Source of the DNA: Bradyrhizobium sp. ORS 278
GTDB taxonomy: Bacteria; Pseudomonadota; Alphaproteobacteria; Rhizobiales; Xanthobacteraceae
Direction: 5' to 3'
Assembly: GCF_000026145.1 (NCBI RefSeq)
Contig: NC_009445.1
Span: forward strand, 6,757,001-6,821,000
Length of the DNA: 64,000 nt
The first letter of the stretch is position 1; each line of letters starts with the position of its first letter. Below, piece after piece: positions 25,708 to 33,657 of this stretch. Position numbers and translations under genes: made by a program. A model generated the notes under the pieces. It searched no databases. It saw only the letters and a list, made by a program, of their open reading frames with translations, and was not told the origin of the DNA.

Positions 25708-27153
25708 ATGATTTCACGACGACGGTTTCTGCGCACCGCAGCCACGGCTGCGGCGCTGCCATTTGCGCGGATGCCGCGGGCGCGCGCCGAGCTGCGCATT
25801 ATCCTCAACGATGCCAGCCGGCTGAACCCGACGCCGGTCGCCAAGCACGTGGTCATCTCCAAACCCGCCACTGACGACCTGATCGCGCGGCTGCGCGCCG
25901 AGCTGAAGGAAGCTGCCGCCGCGAAACGCTCGGTGACGGCGGCCGTCGCCCGGCATTCGATGGGCGGCCAGAGCCTGCCGCGCGACGGCACCGCGATCAC
26001 CCTCGATGGCGGCGCGATCGAGCTCGACAGCGCGGCGCGGACCTATCGCACCGCCGCCGGCAACCGCTGGTGGGACGTGATCGCCACGCTCGACGCCAAG
26101 GGCTTCTCGCCGGCGGTGATGCAGTCCAACAGCGATTTCGGCGTCGGCAGCACGTTCAGCGTCAACGCGCATGGCTGGCCGGTGCCCTACGGCCCGTTCG
26201 GCTCGACGGTGAAGTCGATTCGCATGCTGCTCGCCGACGGCACCTTGGTGCAATGCTCGCGGACCGAGAATGCCGAGCTGTTCGGCCTCGCCATGGGCGG
26301 CTACGGCCTGTTCGGCATCATCGTCGACCTCGAGGTCGAGATGGTGCCGAACCTCCTGCTCGAGCCGCGCTTCGAGCGCATGGTGCCGGAGACATTCGCC
26401 GAGGCTTTCACGCGCGCGATCGACGGCGATCCCAATGTGAAAATGGCCTATGGCCGGATGTCCGTGTCGCGCAAGGCGTTCTTCGACGATGCGCTGCTGG
26501 TGACCTTCCGCCCTGCGCCCGATGCGCCGTCGGCGCTGCCGCCGGTGGCGAGCTCGGGCAAGCTGACCGGCGTCGCCAACACGATCTACCGCGCGCAGAC
26601 CGGCTGGGAAGTCGCCAAGGGCCTGCGCTGGTTCATGGAGACGCGGCTCGGCCCCGCCATCTCCGACAGCCGCTACACCCGCAACTCGCTGATGGCCGAG
26701 CCGGTCGCCAACCTCGCGCAGAAGGACATGCACCGCACCGACATCCTGCACGAATATTTTGTGGCGCCCGAGCGGTTCGGCGAGTTCCTCACCGCCTGCC
26801 GCGACATCATCCCGAAGGCGCGTGCCGAGTTTCTGAATGTCACGCTGCGCTACGTCGCCGAGGACAAGACCCCTGCCCTCACCATCGCGCCGGTACGCCG
26901 CATCGCTGCGGTGATGTCGTTCTCGCAGATCACCTCGCCCGAGGGCGAGATCGACATGCTGCGCACCACCGAAGCCCTGATCGACCGCATCACCGCGATT
27001 GGCGGCGCGTTCTATCTGCCCTATCGTCTGCATGCCCGTCGCGACCAGGTCGAGACGGCCTATCCGGCGGCGGCCCGCTTCGTCGCCGCCAAGCGGCAGT
27101 ATGATCCGAACCTCCTGTTCCGCAACGCGATGTGGGACGCTTACTTCGCATGA
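25708..27153 (+). CDS. Tat-exported FAD-binding (PCMH-type) oxidase
   Basis: This 481-residue protein begins with a twin-arginine signal SRRRFLRTAATAAALPF. A vanillyl-alcohol-oxidase-type FAD domain follows: VARHSMGGQSLPRDG near the flavin pyrophosphate, then VMQSNSDFGVGSTFSVNAHG and GGYGLFGIIVDLEVEMVPN. No His- or Cys-flavin link is evident by eye. The protein would act in the periplasm on a small alcohol, sugar or lactone-like substrate passing electrons to O2 or a carrier. Start ATG 25708 is chosen over 25687 because it gives the usual short n-region. Its stop overlaps the next start (ATGA), the first of three overlaps in a tight operon. Confidence 0.85.
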   Translation: MISRRRFLRTAATAAALPFARMPRARAELRIILNDASRLNPTPVAKHVVISKPATDDLIARLRAELKEAAAAKRSVTAAVARHSMGGQSLPRDGTAITLDGGAIELDSAARTYRTAAGNRWWDVIATLDAKGFSPAVMQSNSDFGVGSTFSVNAHGWPVPYGPFGSTVKSIRMLLADGTLVQCSRTENAELFGLAMGGYGLFGIIVDLEVEMVPNLLLEPRFERMVPETFAEAFTRAIDGDPNVKMAYGRMSVSRKAFFDDALLVTFRPAPDAPSALPPVASSGKLTGVANTIYRAQTGWEVAKGLRWFMETRLGPAISDSRYTRNSLMAEPVANLAQKDMHRTDILHEYFVAPERFGEFLTACRDIIPKARAEFLNVTLRYVAEDKTPALTIAPVRRIAAVMSFSQITSPEGEIDMLRTTEALIDRITAIGGAFYLPYRLHARRDQVETAYPAAARFVAAKRQYDPNLLFRNAMWDAYFA

Positions 27154-27590
27154 CGACATCAGCCGACGGCTTCTCATTCGACCGCTACCGTATCGCCGCG
27201 CTCGCGCTCGCCGTGGCGCTGCTGTTCGCGGCGGCAACCGACTACATCCCCGCCTTCATCGACGCGCAGGGGCGGGTGTTCGGCCTGTTCCAGCTCGACA
27301 TCTACAAGGACGCCCTGCACGTCGCCTCCGGGCTCTGGGCCCTGGCCTCAATGCTGTCACGCCGCAGCGCAATGTTCTTCCTGCGCGTGTTCGGCACCCT
27401 GTACTTCCTCGACGGCGTGATGGGCGTGTTCACCGGCTCAGGCTATCTCGATCTCTCCATCATCATCGATGGCGTCCGCAACACATCATGGCTGGTGAAG
27501 GTGCTGTCGAGCCTGCCGCATCTCGCCCTCGGCGCGATCGGCATTGCGGTCGGCTGGTCGCCCTGGGGCGCGAGGCCCGCGCTCGCATGA
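27150..27590 (+). CDS. four-helix membrane protein, unknown
   Basis: This 146-residue protein has four hydrophobic segments at about 10-30, 53-67, 71-94 and 106-138. No enzymatic motif is visible. It overlaps the FAD oxidase gene upstream and the next gene downstream by four bases each (ATGA), so the three are translationally coupled and likely act together. I do not recognise the family with certainty; it could be a DUF4383-like membrane protein or a membrane anchor for the exported oxidase. Confidence 0.7.
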   Translation: MTTSADGFSFDRYRIAALALAVALLFAAATDYIPAFIDAQGRVFGLFQLDIYKDALHVASGLWALASMLSRRSAMFFLRVFGTLYFLDGVMGVFTGSGYLDLSIIIDGVRNTSWLVKVLSSLPHLALGAIGIAVGWSPWGARPALA

Positions 27591-28690
27591 GCCTGCGTCG
27601 CAAGCTCCTCTATCTCGCCGGCGCGATGCTCGCCGCGGCGGCGATCGGCATCACCACGACCGTGATCAGCGTCGAGACGGTCTGTACCGCCGACGTACCG
27701 ACGCCAGTGGTGATCTCGGGTTTCGGCATCACCGATCCCAGCTACCTCCGATCACAGGGCGACAGCTTCCTGACCTTTCCCGAATGGTACATCGTCCACG
27801 CCTATGGCGATCTCGCCGGCGTGACCGGCCAGACCTCGGAGTCCAGGTTCCGCTATCTCTCGAGCATTGCCGGTTTCTGGCGGAGCCTGTGCCGCGCGAC
27901 ACGGCAGGCCGACGGGTCCGGCCCCGCCACCTCGGATCAGAAGCTGACCAACTACATTATCGGCTTCAGCTTCACCGCCGAGATGGCGCTGCAGGGCGCC
28001 TATGAGAAGAGCATCGGCGCGCTGACCGAGGAGACGACCGACGGCGTCAAGACCGCCGAGGACGCCTTCAACCTGGCCCTGCTGAAGGACTACGCGGCGT
28101 TTCTCTACCAGACCCCATGGTATCGCTATCCGTTCTGGGCCAAGCTCGAGCAGTTCTGGCGCGAGACGCCGTTCGTGCCCTCGGTACGTTCGGTGGAACG
28201 GCGCTTCTCCCTCAGCCTGCAATATGCCGGGCGCGCCGCCTATGCGGCCGTGATCGGCTATGCCGCCGGCTATGATCCCGCGGTGCTGAAGATCCAGAGC
28301 GTCGTGACCGGCCTGCCCGTGGCCGAGCTCGCCGCCATCCCCGGCGTGAAGGTGATCCGCGAGGTGAGCGACGCCAAGGGCGTCAAGGGCCTGCTGGTGG
28401 AGACCGAGCGCTACGCCAGGTTCGACGCCTTCGCCAGGGAGCTCGGTCGCCGTCCCGGCGCGGCGCTCGCCGAGGTGGCCGGCAACCATCAGATCCTGGT
28501 CACGATCGTCGTCCCGCCCGGCGTCGAGCGGCTGGCGGCCTTCGACGGGCTACCTATATTCAGTGTCCCGATCCAGTCCCGTCCCGGCGCGCGCCGCATC
28601 GGCGTCGACGTGCCGGTGCGGTCGCTGGTTCAGGACATCGTCCGTTTCGAAGCCGCCGGCTACAATTTCGAGCATGCCTACGATTACTGA
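27587..28690 (+). CDS. membrane-anchored protein of unknown function
   Basis: This 367-residue protein has one N-terminal hydrophobic segment (about 5-27) followed by a large presumably periplasmic domain. The domain includes DSFLTFPEWYIVHAYGDLA, then TNYIIGFSFTAEMALQGAYE and FLYQTPWYRYPFWAKLEQFW. The aromatic-rich W/Y/F phrases suggest membrane-surface packing or a lipid-like ligand. It starts at ATG 27587 in an ATGA overlap; an open frame extends far upstream but only in a shadow of earlier genes. I know of no named domain. The link to the exported FAD oxidase two genes upstream suggests a shared periplasmic task. Confidence 0.75.
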   Translation: MSLRRKLLYLAGAMLAAAAIGITTTVISVETVCTADVPTPVVISGFGITDPSYLRSQGDSFLTFPEWYIVHAYGDLAGVTGQTSESRFRYLSSIAGFWRSLCRATRQADGSGPATSDQKLTNYIIGFSFTAEMALQGAYEKSIGALTEETTDGVKTAEDAFNLALLKDYAAFLYQTPWYRYPFWAKLEQFWRETPFVPSVRSVERRFSLSLQYAGRAAYAAVIGYAAGYDPAVLKIQSVVTGLPVAELAAIPGVKVIREVSDAKGVKGLLVETERYARFDAFARELGRRPGAALAEVAGNHQILVTIVVPPGVERLAAFDGLPIFSVPIQSRPGARRIGVDVPVRSLVQDIVRFEAAGYNFEHAYDY

Positions 28691-28979
28691 TCGGCTGTCG
28701 TCATTGAGCGCCCTGCCCTGGCGGGGGCTGCTGGCAGTCGTCTTCGCCTGGTTTGCAGGGATGGCGGCGATGGCGCTGGTGGTCAGGCCCGAGGCCGTGG
28801 TGGTGTTCGGGCCAGCGGACCAGATGATTCCGGCGATCATCGCCTCGGATGGAGCCTTGCTCGACGCCGGGCGTTTCCATGTTGCGGCGAGAACGGGGAC
28901 AGCCACGGTCGGCAGGCTCTACGCCGCCGGCGCCTGGCTGGTCTGGCCGATCGTCGGCAAGGGATGCGGCCGCGGCTAG
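28674..28979 (+). CDS. small single-helix membrane protein, unknown
   Basis: This 101-residue protein starts at ATG 28674, 17 bases inside the end of the previous gene. It has a hydrophobic segment at about 15-37 (LLAVVFAWFAGMAAMALVV) and a weaker one near the C-terminus. The rest, with VVVFGPADQMIPAIIASDG, is soluble and lacks known motifs. The overlap suggests it is the last member of the operon starting with the ligase or FAD oxidase. It resembles a small anchored subunit or regulator of the preceding proteins. Confidence 0.55.
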   Translation: MPTITDRLSSLSALPWRGLLAVVFAWFAGMAAMALVVRPEAVVVFGPADQMIPAIIASDGALLDAGRFHVAARTGTATVGRLYAAGAWLVWPIVGKGCGRG

Positions 28980-29177
28980 GAGCGGCGCGCGGATCCCCTC
29001 CGCGCGATTGCGGAGCCCCGGGAACTGGCGCCGACGGCCAAAGATGTTAAGCTCGCGTCGAGGCTGCGGCCAAGAACGATAGCGAGACGCGACGATCACG
29101 CGACACGAAGCAAGCGCCTGGTCGGTGCTCTCATGGGGGACTCTTCCCCCGGGGCATCGGCAGGGCAGGAGAACGAA

Positions 29178-30149
29178 ATGCCTTCTTTGACCGAATGGAA
29201 AGTGCCGTTTGCCTTCCAGCCTCGCGCCGAAGACTACCAATATGATCTCGACCATGCACTGTCCTCGATCGTGGGGCTGCATTCCATCATTCCGTCGGAT
29301 GCGTTCAGCGCGGAGACGCTCGGCACCGAGCGCGCCGGCAACGCAGTCGTGATCGACGACGGGCTGGTGCTGACCATCGGCTATCTCATCACCGAGGCCG
29401 AGTCCGTCTGGCTCCACCTCAATGACGGGCGCGTGGTCGAAGGACACGTCCTTGGCTTTGATTTCGCCACCGGTTTCGGCCTGGTGCAGGCGCTCGGCCG
29501 GCTCGACCTGCCGGCGCTGCCGCTCGGCTCCTCGGCGGCCACCAAGATCGGCGACCAGGTCGTGCTCGGCGGCGCCGGCGGCCGGACGCGCTCGGTGGCG
29601 AGCCAGATCATCGCCAAGCAGGAGTTCGCCGGCTATTGGGAGTATCTGCTCGACGAGGCGATCTTCACGCACCCGGCGCATCCCAATTGGGGCGGCACCG
29701 GCCTGCTCTCACCCAAGGGCGAACTGATCGGCATCGGCTCGCTGCAGCTCGAGCGTGAGCGCGACAGCAAGGCCGAGCACGTCAACATGATCGTGCCGAT
29801 CGATTTGCTGAAACCGATCATCGACGATCTCCGCCGCTTCGGCCGCGTCAACAAGCCGGCGCGCCCCTGGCTCGGCATGTTCGCGACCGAGGTCGACGAT
29901 CGTGTCGTCGTCATCGGGGTCGCGAGCAACGGGCCGGCGGCCCGCGCCGAGCTGAAGTCGGGCGACGTGATCCTCGGCATCAATGGCGACAAGGTCACCA
30001 GCCAGAGCGAGTTCTATCGCAAGCTCTGGGCGCTCGGCGACGCCGGCGTCGACGTGCCGCTGACCGTGCACCACGAAGGCGTGACCTTCGACGTCACGGT
30101 AGCCTCCACGGACCGCGCCAAGCTGTTGAAGGCGCCGCGGCTGCACTGA
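29178..30149 (+). CDS. HtrA/DegP-like PDZ protein with degenerate catalytic triad
   Basis: This 323-residue protein aligns to the trypsin-like plus PDZ layout of HtrA. The pieces normally bearing the triad are present but altered. TNxHV is TIGYLITEA (Tyr69 for His), the DLAVL strand is ATGFGLV (Gly99 for Asp), and GNSGGPL is NWGGTGLL (Gly172 for Ser). KGELIGIGS and the PDZ domain (WLGMF to VTSQSEFYR, about 230-300) are well kept. It is therefore probably a non-proteolytic binder or chaperone. AGGAGA before ATG 29178 fixes the start; no signal peptide is visible, so it may be cytoplasmic. It is a single gene converging on 30163. Confidence 0.8.
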   Translation: MPSLTEWKVPFAFQPRAEDYQYDLDHALSSIVGLHSIIPSDAFSAETLGTERAGNAVVIDDGLVLTIGYLITEAESVWLHLNDGRVVEGHVLGFDFATGFGLVQALGRLDLPALPLGSSAATKIGDQVVLGGAGGRTRSVASQIIAKQEFAGYWEYLLDEAIFTHPAHPNWGGTGLLSPKGELIGIGSLQLERERDSKAEHVNMIVPIDLLKPIIDDLRRFGRVNKPARPWLGMFATEVDDRVVVIGVASNGPAARAELKSGDVILGINGDKVTSQSEFYRKLWALGDAGVDVPLTVHHEGVTFDVTVASTDRAKLLKAPRLH

Positions 30150-30162
30150 GGCGGGCGGCACG

Positions 30163-32097
30163 TCACGTCATGACGTGCCAGGCCGCGGCGACCTGATCGT
30201 GCAGATGCGCATCGCTCGGCAGCTGTGAGGCGAGCGCCGGATCGAAGCCCTGATGCGTTTGCGCGTAGGTCGCCATCGCCTGGACGAGCTGCGTGACCTG
30301 CGTATCGAGCTCAAGACCACCGGCCTTGATCTCCTGCAGCTGGTAGGAGCCGCCGAGAAACCAGTCGGCAACGGTCACCTGCTGGTGAGTGCCGAGAATG
30401 TCGATCTCCAGATCGTTACCGGATTTGACGAACCAGAAATTGTCGGCCGTGTAGGCCGAGCCGAAATCCAGCGTCCCGGTCGGCTTCGAGAGCGACGCGA
30501 CGCCATTGATGATGACGTCGTTGCCGTCGCCGGGCGCGTAGACATAGGTCGCGCCGACACCGCCGACCAGGATGTTGTCGCCGCCGCCGCCCTTGAGCAC
30601 ATCGCTGCCGAGACCACCGATCAGCAGGTCGTCGTTGGCAGTGCCATACAGCGCGTCGTTGCCGCCGCCGGCGATCAGGAGCGCACCATCACTGGCCGCG
30701 ATCGTGGCGCCCGATACGGGATCGATCGCCACCGTCGTCGCGGCATCGCTCAGCGCCGCGCTGAGCCAGTCGAGATTGTCCGTCTTGCCGCCCCACAGCG
30801 TGCTGATCGCCATGTCGATCAGAGCGACATCCTCGCCGTCGAAACTCGCGGCGGCATCGATCAGCGCGACCTTGCCGATGATGTCGACCGCCGATCCCGT
30901 GTCGGTGTGCGACCACAGGTCTGACGACAGATCCGCCACCATCAGGTTCTTCGCAACGTCCTGATAGAGGATGCCGTGCTCATGGCCGATCACCCCCGGC
31001 GTCGAGGTCACCTCGTCGTGGTTCTGCGCCAGCAGCGCCGAATACTCTACCACGATGTCGGCCAGCGCCTTCTCGACGCCGCCATTCTTCAGATAGCCCG
31101 CCGCGGTCGACGCGCTGACGCTGTCGCCGAGCGCGCCCCCGCCATTGAACAGCGCCTGCACGGCGCTATTGCCATAGCCGATCGCGTCGGTGACCGTCGA
31201 ATAGGCAATCATGTCCTTCATCTTTTCGGCTGGCGCGCCCTCGCCGCCGACGCCGGCCGCGGGAATGCCGACCGCCTTGGCGATCGCGTCATCCTCGAGC
31301 GGCGCCAGCAGCACGGCCGCCGCCTTCTTCCAGTCCTGCGCGTTGTTGTCGCTGGCCCACTGCATCATCGTCAGCATCGCGATCGAATGCAGCTTGATCG
31401 GATCGAGCCCCAGATCGGTGCCGGCGCCGAGCACGGTCTTCTGCTCCGATGAGATGCCGATCGCCGCATCGGCGATGGCCAGCGCGCCGGCGACCGGTCC
31501 GAGCTGCAGCAGCGCCAGCGGCGCTTCCAGCACGGGCGCGGCGGCGCGGACATATTGCAGCACCTCGCCGGACACCGAGACCATATGGATGTCGGAGTAG
31601 CGGTCGACCGGGTGCGAGCCGAGCGCGCCCCAGAAGCCATGCAGCTGATCATAGCGGACCTCGGCCGCGAACTCGAACGGCATCGCATCATAGGCGTAGG
31701 CAGCCTTGTCGTTCAGCGCCGCGATGTAGCCGGCCAGGCCGCCGCCGAGGGAGTGACCGGTCAGCGACACATGCGACGTCGTCGCCCATTGCTTGTAGTA
31801 AGCCTCGGCATCCGGGAACTGCGTCGGCCAGCCGGTCAGCCCGGCACCACCGAGCCAGGCCGGCACGTCGGCGATGCTGTCCGTGCCGCGATAGGAGATG
31901 ATCCGCGTCGAGGGGTCGCCGACGAGCTGATAGGTTGCGGCTTCGAAATTGTCCGCGGCCGCGGCGACGCTGCCGGCCACGAGCTCGTAGCTTCCGATGC
32001 GATTGAAATTCACCGAGAGCGTCGCGTTGACGCCTCTGTTGTAAACGTCCATGGCGAGCACCGCGTTGATCAACGCGGCCGACGGCGAACTGGTCAT
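30163..32097 (-). CDS. lipase-like protein with short RTX calcium-binding block
   Basis: This 644-residue protein has a class 3 lipase-like core: ISYRGTDS (oxyanion strand) and TGHSLGGGLAGY with nucleophile Ser116. Near residues 480-550 are nonapeptide repeats, GGGNDALYGTANDDLLIGG and GSDVLKGGGGDN, that bind Ca2+ in RTX proteins. There is no Sec signal, so export by a type I system is expected, guided by the C-terminus. No type I exporter genes lie in the window. Start ATG 32097 (MTSSPSAALINAV) follows GGGGGA; the frame is open to 32154. Other candidate roles are phospholipase or esterase; the substrate is unknown. Confidence 0.82.
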   Translation of the reverse strand: MTSSPSAALINAVLAMDVYNRGVNATLSVNFNRIGSYELVAGSVAAAADNFEAATYQLVGDPSTRIISYRGTDSIADVPAWLGGAGLTGWPTQFPDAEAYYKQWATTSHVSLTGHSLGGGLAGYIAALNDKAAYAYDAMPFEFAAEVRYDQLHGFWGALGSHPVDRYSDIHMVSVSGEVLQYVRAAAPVLEAPLALLQLGPVAGALAIADAAIGISSEQKTVLGAGTDLGLDPIKLHSIAMLTMMQWASDNNAQDWKKAAAVLLAPLEDDAIAKAVGIPAAGVGGEGAPAEKMKDMIAYSTVTDAIGYGNSAVQALFNGGGALGDSVSASTAAGYLKNGGVEKALADIVVEYSALLAQNHDEVTSTPGVIGHEHGILYQDVAKNLMVADLSSDLWSHTDTGSAVDIIGKVALIDAAASFDGEDVALIDMAISTLWGGKTDNLDWLSAALSDAATTVAIDPVSGATIAASDGALLIAGGGNDALYGTANDDLLIGGLGSDVLKGGGGDNILVGGVGATYVYAPGDGNDVIINGVASLSKPTGTLDFGSAYTADNFWFVKSGNDLEIDILGTHQQVTVADWFLGGSYQLQEIKAGGLELDTQVTQLVQAMATYAQTHQGFDPALASQLPSDAHLHDQVAAAWHVMT

Positions 32098-32187
32098 GAT
32101 ACGCATCCCCCGTGTGAGCCGGTCGGCAGTTTCGACCGCGACGATGCACTCCAATCGGAAACACCACCGCCGCGCCGCCAGCTTTCA

Positions 32188-32202
32188 TGATGTGCGACAT
32201 CA
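32188..32202. promoter_or_regulatory. palindrome between lipase-like and esterase genes
   Basis: TGATGT-GCG-ACATCA is a perfect 15-base dyad, 91 bases upstream of the RTX lipase-like gene and 248 upstream of the esterase gene. Its core ATGTGCGACAT also occurs at 8657-8667. It is a candidate operator. I see nothing else in the divergent gap 32098-32449. Confidence 0.4.
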
Positions 32203-32449
32203 CGTCCAATGTTTGTCAATCGCGATTCGTCCACACGTGTATTTGCGCCCGATGCGCCTCTCGCGCGACCTCCGATCATGACCGTCGCCAGGGTTTCTCC
32301 TCTCGCATCAGACGCGCGTGATTCCGCGATCTTCGCAGTGAACGTCCGTTCGGAAAATGATCATTGCCCGCGACGCCGATTTTGCGTTGCATGAGCGCGC
32401 TCGCCGGCCAGCGGGTGCAAACCGAACCCGCCCGATTCAGGAGAGCTCC

Positions 32450-33514
32450 ATGACTGACGCTGTGGTGGACGACATCCTCGTCATGTTGCCGCCGCTGCTG
32501 CAGACGCTCGAAGCCCTGTCCTATGTCGCCCGCTATCTGAACCCGCCGGATTTCGATCGCGTGATGGCCGCCATCGGCGATCCCGAGCAGACCCTGCACA
32601 CGGCGCGTGCCCATCTCACCGAGTGGCCGGCGGATTTTGCCCACATCCGAATCGCCTTCGACACCGCCGCCGACGCTGCGCTGACTTCGTTCGCGGGCCT
32701 GCGAGCCGTGCAGGGCGGCCAGGGCGATCTGATCGAGGTGTTCCGCGCGCTGCGCCAGCTGCCGCGCGCGCTCGAGGCGCTGTTTCCGCTGGCCGCCACG
32801 TTGCCGCCGCTCAGCGAGTTCTTCCTCGACCCCGCCGTCGAAAACGACGAAGGGCTGCGCCAGCTGCTGGCGGCATCGGCCGGCAAGGACGCCGTGTTTC
32901 ACGACCACAACGAGATCGGCAATCGCGGCGGCTTCTCGCTATATGTTCCCGAATACTACACGGCCGATCGCGCCTGGCCGCTGGTGATGGCGCTACATGG
33001 CGGCAGCGGCAACGGGCGCGACTTCCTGTGGAGCTGGCTGCGCGCCGCGCGCAGCCTTGGCGCGATCCTGGTGGCGCCGACCGCCACCGGCCCGACCTGG
33101 GCGCTGATGGGCGAGGATGCCGATACGCCGAACCTGATGCGCATCCTCGATCTCGTCCGCAGCCGCGTCGCCGTCGATCCTGCGCGGATGCTGCTGACCG
33201 GCATGAGCGATGGCGGCACCTTCTGCTATGTCAGCGGCCTGGAGCGCAGCTCGCCATTTACGCATCTCGCGCCGGTCGCCGCGACGTTTCACCCCTTGAT
33301 GGCCGAGATCGCCGATCGTGACCGGCTGCGCGGGCTGCCGATCCAGATCGTCCACGGCCAGCTCGACTGGATGTTCCCGGTCGAGATCGCGCGGCACACC
33401 CAGGACGCTCTGGCGAAATCCGGCGCCAGCGTCGTCTATCGCGAGCTCGATGATCTCAGTCATTGCTATCCGCGCGAGGTGAACGTCGATCTGCTGCGCT
33501 GGCTCATGAGCTGA
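32450..33514 (+). CDS. alpha/beta hydrolase (esterase/phospholipase type)
   Basis: This 354-residue protein has an unusual N-terminal 160 residues of predicted helices, then a serine esterase domain. LVMALHGGSGNG is the oxyanion strand, LTGMSDGG carries nucleophile Ser253, GQLDWMFPV carries Asp306 and DLSHCYPRE carries His338. The triad is complete. GGAGAG five bases before ATG 32450 sets the start; the frame is open 93 bases upstream without support. No signal peptide is seen. The catalytic half resembles poly-hydroxyalkanoate depolymerase-like and carboxylesterase proteins; the helical N-terminal part may bind a partner or cover the active site. Confidence 0.8.
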   Translation: MTDAVVDDILVMLPPLLQTLEALSYVARYLNPPDFDRVMAAIGDPEQTLHTARAHLTEWPADFAHIRIAFDTAADAALTSFAGLRAVQGGQGDLIEVFRALRQLPRALEALFPLAATLPPLSEFFLDPAVENDEGLRQLLAASAGKDAVFHDHNEIGNRGGFSLYVPEYYTADRAWPLVMALHGGSGNGRDFLWSWLRAARSLGAILVAPTATGPTWALMGEDADTPNLMRILDLVRSRVAVDPARMLLTGMSDGGTFCYVSGLERSSPFTHLAPVAATFHPLMAEIADRDRLRGLPIQIVHGQLDWMFPVEIARHTQDALAKSGASVVYRELDDLSHCYPREVNVDLLRWLMS

Positions 33515-33657
33515 TCAACTTGGTGACCTGCGGCCCGACATGACCGATCGGTAAGCTCCGCGACGTAATTTCGGCGGATTTTCTCCGCAATGGTCATCTC
33601 TTGCCGATCAGCGGGGGCGCTGCTCAGGGCGGACGTGATGCCGCCGAAGGATTGCCT

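Noticed and set aside
26999..27586. N-terminal extension of the 27587 gene by about 196 codons
   Set aside because: The extension overlaps the FAD oxidase and membrane protein genes in another frame and reads as Arg-rich shadow; ATG 27587 in an ATGA overlap is the natural start.
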